Source of the DNA: Sulfurimonadaceae bacterium
Lineage (GTDB): Bacteria; Campylobacterota; Campylobacteria; Campylobacterales; Sulfurimonadaceae
DNA length: 5,729 bases
Assembly: GCA_030610325.1 (NCBI GenBank)
Contig: JAUWRZ010000158.1
Span: 1-5,729, forward strand
Reading direction: 5' to 3'
The notes beneath the pieces were generated by a model. That model made no database searches. It saw only the letters and a program-made list of their open reading frames with translations, and was not told where the DNA came from. Each line of letters starts with the position of its first letter. Within the stretch, counting starts at the first letter, position 1. Made by a program: the position numbers and the translations under genes. Positions 1 to 5,502 of the stretch are shown one piece after another.

Positions 1-210
1 ACCGGGATCGCCACTGCACTGGTGATGAGCATCGGGATGGGCCTCACGATCTCACTTGCTGGTATCTTTGCTGTGGGCATACAAAGACGCAGTGGTAATG
101 CCTTTGGGAAGTACGGCTATCTGCTTGAGTTCTTCGCTGCGGCACTGATCATCACGCTGGGAGCATTCTTACTGCTAAGCAGCTTCTCTCATGTCAAAGG
201 GCATTTTTAG
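1..210 (+). CDS. NicO/RcnA-like nickel-cobalt transporter, C-terminal fragment
   Basis: The frame is open from the first base and ends at TAG (208-210), giving the last 69 residues of a membrane protein whose start lies outside the window. Two hydrophobic segments are visible, at about fragment residues 4-27 and 41-62, joined by a basic loop (QRRSGNAFGK). The first contains the pattern ATALVMSIGMGLTISLAG. This resembles the last transmembrane region of the NicO family (RcnA, high-affinity Ni2+/Co2+ permeases), where a small-residue-rich MGxGxTxSL helix is followed by a final helix and a short tail. The family moves Ni2+ or Co2+ across the inner membrane; direction cannot be told here because the His/Asp-rich N-terminal metal motifs are missing. 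The downstream DUF255 gene starts 55 bp later on the same strand and may be co-transcribed. Another polytopic exporter with a similar terminus cannot be excluded. Confidence 0.68.
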   Translation, partial: TGIATALVMSIGMGLTISLAGIFAVGIQRRSGNAFGKYGYLLEFFAAALIITLGAFLLLSSFSHVKGHF

Positions 211-253
211 ACATTCCCTGTACTATTCCTGGTAAGACACAACACGATCAGCC

Positions 254-260
254 AGGAGGT
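254..260 (+). promoter_or_regulatory. Strong Shine-Dalgarno for the DUF255 gene
   Basis: AGGAGGT at 254-260 is a near-complete anti-16S match, five bases before the ATG at 266. It fixes the start that gives the protein a signal peptide. The 55-bp gap after the transporter (211-265) shows no convincing promoter or terminator hairpin, which fits co-transcription. Confidence 0.85.
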
Positions 261-265
261 CAAGT

Positions 266-2239
266 ATGCGTTTTCTTCTAATAGCTCTTCTGCTTCACCT
301 ATCACTTTTCGCCCAAAAACAGCCCAATAGTCTCATATATGAAGAGTCCCCATACCTTCAACAACACGCCTACAACCCTGTTGAGTGGCTACCATGGGGA
401 GAGAAAGCGTTTGCACTCTCAAAAGAGAAGCATAAGCCTATCTTTCTCTCCATCGGTTACAGCACCTGCCACTGGTGTCATGTCATGGCGGAGGAGTCTT
501 TTGAGGATGAGCGGATCGCTGGACTCATCAACCGCTATTTCATCCCCATCAAAATAGACCGCGAAGAGATGCCCCATCTCGACAGTCACTATCAACAACT
601 CTTTTTAAAGCTTAAAAAACACTCCGGCGGCTGGCCATTGACTGTTCTGCTGAGTGAAGAGAGAAAGCCTTTCTATATCACGACCTATATCCCACCCAGT
701 AGCACTTATGGCGTAGAGGGGCTGGACACACTTCTGCCTAAACTGGGTAGCGACTACCAGCAGCGACCCGAACTGATAGTGCGTCGTACCAATGCCATCG
801 AGGAGATCATGCAGGCCAAGCGTGCACCCCTTGACCCAGATAAAGCAAAGATCACGACCAAGACACTTTTTAGCGCTTATGAGGAGATGTATGATGATAT
901 CTATATAGGTTTCTCCATCTCTACAAAGTTCCCTGAAGCTTCCAAGATATCCCTGCTGCTTGATCTCGCAAAGCTGGGCGATGACAATGCACAGAAGATG
1001 GCGCTTGAGGTCCTTCGCACCATGGCACTTCGCGGGCTTTATGACCATGTGGAGGGTGGCTTCTTTCGTTACTCGACTGATGCAGCCTGGGAGATCCCCC
1101 ACTTTGAGAAGATGCTCTATGATCAGGCGGAGTTGATACCACTGTACGTCAAAGCCTTCCACCTGAGTGGCGAACCACTCTTTCGCGATGTCGTTACAGA
1201 GACCATCGCTATGACAGAGGAACGTTTTGGCAGAGAAGGTCTTTTCCTCAGCGCCTCAGATGCAGACAGCGGCCATGAAGAGGGCGGCTACTTTATCTAT
1301 ACGACTGAGGAGCTCAAGGCGGCACTCAAAGAGAATGAGCATGCTAAGACCCTTGAAGAGGCGCTCGACCTCTCAGATAGAGGAAACTTTGAAGGCAAGC
1401 AGCACCTCAACCTCTATACTGAACAGCGACCACAAGGCTTTGCATCACTACAGAGGTCACTAAAAGAGCTACGTAAAAGCCGAGACTACCCTGTTATCGA
1501 TAACAAGATAATCACGGCCTGGAATGCGATGATGATCGAAGCACTTTATGCGGCATCGACCATCGACCCGTTCTACATCAAAAAAGCAGATGATGCATTA
1601 CAAAGTCTCTTAAAGACGATGCACTCTGATGGGCAGCTCTACCACCAGAGTCTCTATGGTAAAAAGCCTTTTCAAACGGGACTGCTGGAGGACTACGCTT
1701 TCGTCATCTCGACACTGCTCAAGGCGTATGAGATGACCTATGAGAAGAGGCATCTGCTGTTGGCAAAAGAGCTGACGAAGAAGGCCCTGGCTCTGTTTCA
1801 TAAAGATGGCATCTGGGTACAGAACAGTGAGGGCATGCAAGTAGCTGTAGATCTACGCGATAAACACTACACCTCAAGCTTTGGACGGATGATGCAGGAC
1901 CTCTATAAGCTCGCTGCGCTCGAAGAGGCACCAAAGTATGCTGCTATCGCTACTGCGTCTCTAAAACACCATCTTCGCGAGCTTGAAGAGAGACAGGCAG
2001 AGGTCCCATCTACTGCTATCGCCTATCTGATGGGGCAGTATGGAGTAGTCGTATTAAAACACAGCAGTAAGACCCTGGAGGAGAAGCGTCAGGAGATCGA
2101 TGCCACCGCTTTCCCTTACCTGCTTACCAAACCTGATAAGAGCGGCCTCTATCTCGCCTGTACCATAGGAGCCTGTTTTGCTTATGATAAAAAGTTTACG
2201 GTGATCAGAGAGCGGATAGAAGCACGGTCGAAGAGATAG
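266..2239 (+). CDS. DUF255 (YyaL/SSP411-type) thioredoxin-like domain protein with signal peptide
   Basis: This 657-residue protein is full length for the YyaL/SPATA20 family (usually about 650-700 residues). Residues 1-16 look like a Sec signal peptide (one Arg, a Leu-rich core, likely cut at LFA|Q), implying a periplasmic location. The thioredoxin-like domain covers about 20-185, with family hallmarks [14 protein letters not shown] (28-41), the CHWC redox-type motif (C68, C71), KIDREE (96-101) and GGWP (121-124). From about 195 to the end lies an alpha/alpha-barrel like that of glycosidases and epimerases, with [13 protein letters not shown] (260-272), [11 protein letters not shown] (278-288), [13 protein letters not shown] (331-343), DNKIITAWN (412-420), LEDYAF (474-479) and a C-terminal Cys-x4-Cys pair (C632, C637). 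The usual PSGNS-like segment is replaced near 535-540 by YTSSFG. Catalytic activity is not established for the family; redox or sugar-related roles are only inferred. A nickel transporter lies just upstream. Confidence 0.93.
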   Translation: MRFLLIALLLHLSLFAQKQPNSLIYEESPYLQQHAYNPVEWLPWGEKAFALSKEKHKPIFLSIGYSTCHWCHVMAEESFEDERIAGLINRYFIPIKIDREEMPHLDSHYQQLFLKLKKHSGGWPLTVLLSEERKPFYITTYIPPSSTYGVEGLDTLLPKLGSDYQQRPELIVRRTNAIEEIMQAKRAPLDPDKAKITTKTLFSAYEEMYDDIYIGFSISTKFPEASKISLLLDLAKLGDDNAQKMALEVLRTMALRGLYDHVEGGFFRYSTDAAWEIPHFEKMLYDQAELIPLYVKAFHLSGEPLFRDVVTETIAMTEERFGREGLFLSASDADSGHEEGGYFIYTTEELKAALKENEHAKTLEEALDLSDRGNFEGKQHLNLYTEQRPQGFASLQRSLKELRKSRDYPVIDNKIITAWNAMMIEALYAASTIDPFYIKKADDALQSLLKTMHSDGQLYHQSLYGKKPFQTGLLEDYAFVISTLLKAYEMTYEKRHLLLAKELTKKALALFHKDGIWVQNSEGMQVAVDLRDKHYTSSFGRMMQDLYKLAALEEAPKYAAIATASLKHHLRELEERQAEVPSTAIAYLMGQYGVVVLKHSSKTLEEKRQEIDATAFPYLLTKPDKSGLYLACTIGACFAYDKKFTVIRERIEARSKR

Positions 2240-2268
2240 TCTTAAATATCATCGGAAACGGAGACGTG

Positions 2269-2297
2269 TGTCATGTGCCATTTCGAAGCACATGATA
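2269..2297. terminator. Hairpin in the convergent spacer, possible bidirectional terminator
   Basis: TCATGTGC (2271-2278) and GCACATGA (2288-2295) form a perfect 8-bp stem around a 9-base loop. A G-T pair (2270/2296) and a T-A pair (2269/2297) extend it to 10 bp. It sits between the stop of the DUF255 gene (2239) and that of ppk2 (2338), where a shared terminator would be expected. No T-run follows on either strand, so it is not a classic intrinsic terminator; it could be a Rho-assisted end or an RNA 3'-end stabiliser. Confidence 0.4.
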
Positions 2298-2322
2298 GAC
2301 TTCAGATGCTTGACTTAATGAT

Positions 2323-2341
2323 ATAGACCGGGGAGGTCTAT
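2323..2341 (-). terminator. GC-rich hairpin overlapping the ppk2 stop codon
   Basis: ATAGACC (2323-2329) and GGTCTAT (2335-2341) form a perfect 7-bp stem with a 5-base loop. On the - strand the 5' arm contains the TAG stop of ppk2 (2340-2338). A U-rich tail is lacking (the next bases read ATCATTAAG), so this is at most a weak terminator or a 3'-end protecting structure of the ppk2 message. Confidence 0.3.
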
Positions 2342-3231
2342 CCTATGAACTTACCGCTTCCGGTACGCTGGGCTTCCATGATCTCTATCTCACGTGAACC
2401 TGAAATAGCGATCTTATGGTCAAGTGCATAGTTGAGATCTGGGTCTCTACCCTCATAATCGACACTGTTCAAGATCACTTTGATCGCTTCGAGTCTTGCT
2501 TTTTGTTTATCGATGGAGCGGATGACCGTCCATGGTGCATTGTGCGAGTGGGTCTGCTTGAGCATACGGTATTTGGTATTGGTAAAATCATCCCAGCGGT
2601 CTTGTGCCTGGACATCGATCTCACTCAGTTTCCACTGACGAAGCGGATCAGTCTTTCGGCGCTCGAAGCGTTTGGCCTGCTCATCTTTACTCACACTAAA
2701 ATAGAGCTTGATGAGAGTAGTCCCCTGTCGAGTCAGGTCTTTCTCAAAACCTTTGACCCCTTTCATAAAGTCTTCGTACTGTTTTTGGGTACAGAAATCA
2801 AAGACACTCTCGACCATCGCCCGGTTATACCAGCTTCTATCGAACAGTACGATCTCACCACCGCGAGGGAAGTGAGCGATGTACTTCTGATAGAACCACT
2901 GTGTCAGCTGCTCCTCTGTCGGTTTTCCAAGCGCGACTATGCGGTAATGCTTTTCGTTCATGTAACGCGTTACCCGTCTGATAGTCCCGCCTTTACCAGC
3001 CGCGTCCCGGCCTTCAAAAAGGATAATGATCTTCTTGTTATTATCTTCGATGTGCCTTTGTAGTTTGATCAGCTCTGCCTGATAAGGCTTTAGCTCCTGA
3101 GCGTCTCTATGTTTCTGTTTTGCTTTACTGACTGAGCCATCATCTTTTTTTGTACTTTTAAAGACATTTATGAGTTCTTCGATCGATACCTGTTCACCAT
3201 CTACTTCTATAAAACTTTTTTCATTTGCCAT
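2338..3231 (-). CDS. ppk2: Polyphosphate kinase 2 family protein
   Basis: This 297-residue single-domain PPK2 is about the usual length for class I members. PPK2 enzymes are cytoplasmic and transfer phosphate between inorganic polyphosphate and nucleotides, class I mainly phosphorylating nucleoside diphosphates. The P-loop is GRDAAGKGG (residues 74-82, with K80), preceded by the strand KKIIILFE. The Walker B region is IVLFDRSWYNR (127-137, D131). The basic lid region with RFERRKTDPLRQWKLSEID spans 188-206, and DRWDDFTNTKYRML (211-224) is a further family signature. Residues 1-50 form a charged N-terminal extension (IEELINVFKSTKKDD) typical of one-domain PPK2s. The ATG at 3231 is the only usable start, since an in-frame TGA lies just upstream; a purine-rich AAGAAGATGAG precedes it. 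The gene begins 78 bp after the TrmO-like gene; a TACAAT box (complement of 3262-3267) could give it its own promoter, but no good -35 is seen. Nucleotide preference cannot be read from sequence. Confidence 0.95.
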   Translation of the reverse strand: MANEKSFIEVDGEQVSIEELINVFKSTKKDDGSVSKAKQKHRDAQELKPYQAELIKLQRHIEDNNKKIIILFEGRDAAGKGGTIRRVTRYMNEKHYRIVALGKPTEEQLTQWFYQKYIAHFPRGGEIVLFDRSWYNRAMVESVFDFCTQKQYEDFMKGVKGFEKDLTRQGTTLIKLYFSVSKDEQAKRFERRKTDPLRQWKLSEIDVQAQDRWDDFTNTKYRMLKQTHSHNAPWTVIRSIDKQKARLEAIKVILNSVDYEGRDPDLNYALDHKIAISGSREIEIMEAQRTGSGKFIG

Positions 3232-3309
3232 ATCTCATCTTCTTTCATATAGAATGCATTCATTGTATTACTCATTCGATTTGACTTTGCTAAATGGATC
3301 GCAAGAGCA
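3232..3309. other. Spacer between the TrmO-like gene and ppk2
   Basis: This 78-bp spacer holds no convincing terminator. On the - strand it offers a possible -10 box TACAAT (complement of 3262-3267), about 30 bases before the ppk2 ATG, without a recognisable -35. Short frames here (for example the ATG at about 3276) overlap the ppk2 start and have no ribosome site, so I do not call them genes. Whether ppk2 belongs to the upstream operon is open. Confidence 0.4.
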
Positions 3310-3798
3310 TTAGACAAACCGGTCATCAGACCTTTTATTACTCACCTCTTCGAGACTTGCCTGCATCCAGCCCGATCTGGTCTCACCCTCTACCTTATCA
3401 AAGTTCTCGATATAGGGTTTTATATCTAGCAACGGCGTACCGTCGAGGATATCGACACCTCTGATGGTGACGATGTTCTCCTCTACTTTGACAAGCTCTA
3501 CTACCGAGAGACCGATGCTGTTTGGATGCATCGGTGTCCTGGTCGAAAAGACCCCTCTTTGGGTATTGGTATGGTCATTAAAGGGGATGACACTCAGTGC
3601 TGCTTCTTGGACTTTATGAAAGTAGTAGATAAGGTAGACATGGCTAAACCCGTCAAGGTCATGCAGACCCTCACGGTACTGCTCTTTGAACTCGATAGTA
3701 GCCAGTGTCTCACAGGCACCTTTGGGCTGTATCGGCATATCTATAAGATCACAAAAGGGTGAGCGGATCGTCCCTACAGGGGAGAGTGTTATGTTCAT
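3310..3798 (-). CDS. trmO: TsaA/TrmO-like SAM-dependent tRNA methyltransferase family protein
   Basis: This 162-residue protein of the TsaA/YaeB/UPF0066 family adopts a small SAM-binding beta-barrel that works as a dimer. E. coli TrmO N6-methylates the t6A base at position 37 of certain tRNAs. Family signatures are VGTIRSPF (8-15), LDGFSHVYLIYYFHK (48-62), RGVFSTRTPMHPNSIGLSVVEL (81-102) and GVDILDGTPLLDIKPYI (114-130). It lacks the roughly 70-residue C-terminal domain of the enterobacterial enzyme, so it is the minimal form common in archaea and anaerobes. The ATG at 3798 is preceded by AAGGAG, and the gene starts 8 bp after the NifX-like stop, so they are translationally close. Minimal TsaA proteins often sit beside metal or molybdopterin genes rather than tRNA genes, so its substrate here may differ. 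The family is sure, the tRNA role less so. Confidence 0.88.
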   Translation of the reverse strand: MNITLSPVGTIRSPFCDLIDMPIQPKGACETLATIEFKEQYREGLHDLDGFSHVYLIYYFHKVQEAALSVIPFNDHTNTQRGVFSTRTPMHPNSIGLSVVELVKVEENIVTIRGVDILDGTPLLDIKPYIENFDKVEGETRSGWMQASLEEVSNKRSDDRFV

Positions 3799-3802
3799 CT
3801 AT

Positions 3803-3808
3803 CTCCTT
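3803..3808 (-). promoter_or_regulatory. Shine-Dalgarno of the TrmO-like gene overlapping the upstream stop
   Basis: On the - strand the sequence reads TAAGGAGATAGATG. The TAA stop of the NifX-like gene (3809-3807) overlaps the AAGGAG ribosome site, which lies four bases before the TrmO-like ATG. This arrangement suggests translational coupling. Confidence 0.8.
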
Positions 3809-4172
3809 AGTGGGTCGAGCAGGTACCGTTGCCTTCGCTGATCTCAAGAGAACCCTCCAGCAACCGACTGATACTCTCTTGTACTGTTGAGGACTCTCTG
3901 TCAAAATAGAGGGTGAGTCCGGCTTTTGCAAATCCGGCTGCCGGGCTTCCACCGATGCCCGAGACGATCAGAGCATCCGGGTTCAGACCCATGATATTGG
4001 TGACAGCGTTACCACACGCTCCTCCGCTATGACCGGGATTGGCGATGCCTTCGACCTCGGCGATCTTCGCATCCTCTATGGTGATGACCGTGTAAAACTT
4101 CGCTTTTCCGAAGTGCGCCCCTCGTCTGGATAGATAACCCATGTTCTCATCAGTTGGAAATACCAGTCTCAT
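3807..4172 (-). CDS. NifX/MTH1175-like (COG1433) dinitrogenase iron-molybdenum cofactor biosynthesis family protein
   Basis: This 121-residue single-domain protein belongs to the NifB/NifX/NafY and MTH1175 family (ribonuclease-H-like fold). Related proteins carry Fe-Mo cofactor precursors in nitrogen fixers, or a Mo-Cu-sulfide cluster in the orange protein of sulfate reducers; most stand-alone members have no known function. Visible features are an N-terminal strand with FPTDEN (5-10), HFGKAKFY (20-27), NPGHSGGACGN (45-55, with H48 and C53), and the hallmark GIGGSPAAGFAKAGL (72-86). A C-terminal GTCSTH tail (116-121) could, with H20, H48 and C53, bind metal. AGGAG (complement of 4181-4185) lies 8 bases before the ATG. 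No other nif gene is seen, so a role in nitrogen fixation is not supported. It lies between the COG1237 gene and the TrmO-like gene in a tight operon. Confidence 0.88.
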   Translation of the reverse strand: MRLVFPTDENMGYLSRRGAHFGKAKFYTVITIEDAKIAEVEGIANPGHSGGACGNAVTNIMGLNPDALIVSGIGGSPAAGFAKAGLTLYFDRESSTVQESISRLLEGSLEISEGNGTCSTH

Positions 4173-4242
4173 AATGACTTCTCCTACATATAATAATAGT
4201 TAACATTACCATTATGACGATTAAAGCAAGGTAAATAAGCAT
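4150..4242 (-). CDS. Candidate 30-residue single-helix membrane peptide (small ORF)
   Basis: An ATG at 4242, eight bases after the stop of the metallo-beta-lactamase gene, opens a frame that runs through the whole gap and ends at TGA (4152-4150), 23 bp inside the NifX-like gene. The peptide is MLIYLALIVIMVMLTIII followed by CRRSHYETGISN. This gives one unbroken hydrophobic stretch (residues 2-18) and then a Cys-Arg-Arg and a polar tail, as in a small inner-membrane protein with its C-terminus in the cytoplasm. AGGAG (complement of 4254-4258), within the end of the upstream gene, lies 11 bases before the ATG; this is a little far but usable. It fills the only apparent gap in an otherwise overlapping operon. 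AT-rich spacers can yield hydrophobic frames by chance, so this remains a prediction without known homologues. Confidence 0.4.
   Translation of the reverse strand: MLIYLALIVIMVMLTIIICRRSHYETGISN
4169..4217 (-). repeat. Inverted repeat that includes the NifX-like start codon
   Basis: TCATAATG (4169-4176) and CATTATGA (4210-4217) are perfect 8-bp inverted arms 33 bp apart. On the - strand mRNA the promoter-distal arm contains the AUG of the NifX-like gene, and the loop contains its AGGAG site. If the stem forms it would hide the start codon. The arms are AT-rich, so the stem is weak and could be fortuitous. Confidence 0.3.
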
Positions 4243-4250
4243 TTTAACCG

Positions 4251-4985
4251 TCACTCCTGTGGCAGCTCTACTCGCTTCCCTACCCCGACTACCATGGCTC
4301 TTTTACCAAAAGCCTTATGGAGTCTCTCCATCGCCAGGTCTCCGGTGCAGTGTGTTGGAGCAATATGGTCGATATCCAAACACATAAGTCCACCAACTAC
4401 TTCATCGATCTCCTCTATATCTTTACGCATAAGATGAAAGCCGCCAAGAAGCAAGGCGATCTTTTTTCCAAGAATGGATCCTGCTCTTTTTGCTATCTCT
4501 ACGATACCACTGTGCGCACAGCCTGTGATGACTACCGCTCCGATATCTGTGTCAATAATAATGGACTGCTCTTCGACATCTTCACCCATCATCCCGGTCG
4601 TGTAGATATCCGGACATATCATCGTACTCTTCTCATCAGCCACGCTCACACTTCTTACCATCGATCTGAGGTCTTTTACCAGCAGTCTAGAGAGTGACGA
4701 TGGTGCAAAGATATCCACATCCGGGTTCAGCTCGATCACCGAGTCAAACCCGCCTATATGGTCCCAGTGGTGATGCGAAAGAAAGAGTGTATCTACCTTT
4801 TTCACATCGCTACCCGTTTTTTTCATGTTCTCCAACAGGACTCTGCCATTACTTCCGGTATCGAAAAGCAAGGTGTTCTCCGGGGTCTCGATGTAACAGG
4901 AGAAGCCCCACAAGGTCTTTAGATCATCACGATAAGGGTAGTTGTCAAAGACGATCGTGATCGATAGGTCACTCGCTTTTATCAT
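4251..4985 (-). CDS. Metallo-beta-lactamase-fold protein, COG1237 type
   Basis: This 244-residue protein has a complete metallo-beta-lactamase fold. Metal-site motifs, numbered from the ATG at 4985, are SHHHWDHIGGF (70-80; H71, H73, D75, H76), TGCAHSG (154-160; H158) and PTHCTGD (210-216; H212), with GGFHL (181-185) between them. The WGFSCYIE and LLFDTGSNG (39-47) segments, together with GCAHSG and THCTG, mark the COG1237 group. That group is often annotated as a dihydropterin-aminobenzene phosphate synthase, a name that is poorly supported; the true substrate is unknown. It has no signal peptide and is probably cytoplasmic. I chose 4985 rather than the ATG at 5000 because AAGGAGA lies five bases upstream of 4985 and overlaps the 5000 start region. 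The gene overlaps the end of the second permease by 17 bp, implying translational coupling. Confidence 0.9.
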   Translation of the reverse strand: MIKASDLSITIVFDNYPYRDDLKTLWGFSCYIETPENTLLFDTGSNGRVLLENMKKTGSDVKKVDTLFLSHHHWDHIGGFDSVIELNPDVDIFAPSSLSRLLVKDLRSMVRSVSVADEKSTMICPDIYTTGMMGEDVEEQSIIIDTDIGAVVITGCAHSGIVEIAKRAGSILGKKIALLLGGFHLMRKDIEEIDEVVGGLMCLDIDHIAPTHCTGDLAMERLHKAFGKRAMVVGVGKRVELPQE

Positions 4986-5502
4986 TTTGCTCTCCTTCAT
5001 CTATCTTATCTACTATGAGTCCTTGTATCCATGCCCCAAGTATGATGTTTGACATCAGCACGACGGTAAACGTAAGGCCAAAGTAGCCTATCATCACCGG
5101 AAGCCATGGCAGTTTGATGGCTCGTGCATATAAGAATGTCACGACCAGTCCCTCACGGGCACCATGCGCTCTCAGCTCACTGAGTATGGGATACCAGACA
5201 TAGGTCGAACCGTGACTAAGCACACCTCCGACAAGTGCGATAAGCCACCCCTTAAGACCACTCTCTTCGCCCAGATGTCTGGCAATACGCTTTGGCTGGA
5301 CAAAAGTCGCGACTAAAGCCATCAAAAAGAGGACGATGATCATGATAGGAGCTATCGTCTTCAACACCTCAAAGCTTTGTCCTACTGCGGCATGAGCCTG
5401 TGATGGTTCAAACAGTGCTGTGACAAGGTAGACGATAGCAGTCACAGCCAGCATCACCCATCCACTACGGCGCTTTGGCTTTTTCTTTATCTCCTGCTTC
5501 AT
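4969..5502 (-). CDS. YraQ/COG0701-like permease, second half-size subunit
   Basis: This 177-residue membrane protein starts at the ATG 5502-5500, whose bases overlap the TGA stop of the preceding gene (ATGA, 4-bp overlap). Its frame also runs further upstream, but that part is the shadow of the first permease gene. A basic N-terminus (MKQEIKKKPKRRSGW) precedes hydrophobic segments at about 14-31, 47-68, 84-98 and 131-165. The signature of the second half is GGVLSHGSTYVWYP (92-105) followed by LRAHGAREG (110-118), FLYARAIKLPWLPVMIGYFG (123-142) and a final helix with GAW. These match the UPF0718/YraQ permeases (about 300-350 residues, two repeats), some of which export arsenicals. Here the repeat is a separate gene, so the transporter is presumably a heterodimer with the product upstream. 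The substrate is unknown. The tail EGEQNDKSE overlaps the start of the next gene. Confidence 0.82.
   Translation of the reverse strand: MKQEIKKKPKRRSGWVMLAVTAIVYLVTALFEPSQAHAAVGQSFEVLKTIAPIMIIVLFLMALVATFVQPKRIARHLGEESGLKGWLIALVGGVLSHGSTYVWYPILSELRAHGAREGLVVTFLYARAIKLPWLPVMIGYFGLTFTVVLMSNIILGAWIQGLIVDKIDEGEQNDKSE
4991..4997 (-). promoter_or_regulatory. Shine-Dalgarno deciding the start of the metallo-beta-lactamase-fold gene
   Basis: AAGGAGA on the - strand (complement of 4991-4997) is followed by GCAAA and then the ATG at 4985-4983. The site lies inside the end of the upstream permease gene. The alternative in-frame ATG at 5000 falls just before this site and has no comparable purine run upstream. 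Confidence 0.8.

Noticed and set aside
605..1162. 185-codon open frame on the - strand inside the DUF255 gene
   Set aside because: It is antisense to a well-conserved part of the family (thioredoxin end and [10 protein letters not shown] block), and its translation shows no domain pattern; a shadow frame.
1492..1505. Perfect 14-bp palindrome TGTTATCGATAACA
   Set aside because: It lies inside the DUF255 coding region where the conserved VIDNK residues dictate the bases. About a third of one such palindrome is expected by chance in a window this size, so no regulator site is claimed.
2416..3063. 215-codon open frame on the + strand opposite ppk2
   Set aside because: It mirrors the conserved PPK2 core on the other strand and has no ribosome site or recognisable domain.
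3807..4172. Nitrogen fixation locus suggested by the NifX-like protein
   Set aside because: No nifHDK, nifB radical-SAM domain or other nif gene is visible, and stand-alone COG1433 proteins are common in organisms that do not fix nitrogen.
4694..4960. 88-codon + strand frame opposite the metallo-beta-lactamase-fold gene
   Set aside because: Its Arg/Ser/Pro-rich translation has no domain and it is the antisense shadow of the HHHWDH region.
4983..5000. Earlier in-frame ATG (5000) as start of the metallo-beta-lactamase-fold gene
   Set aside because: The strong AAGGAGA lies between the two ATGs and serves the one at 4985; the five extra residues (MKESK) have no ribosome site of their own.
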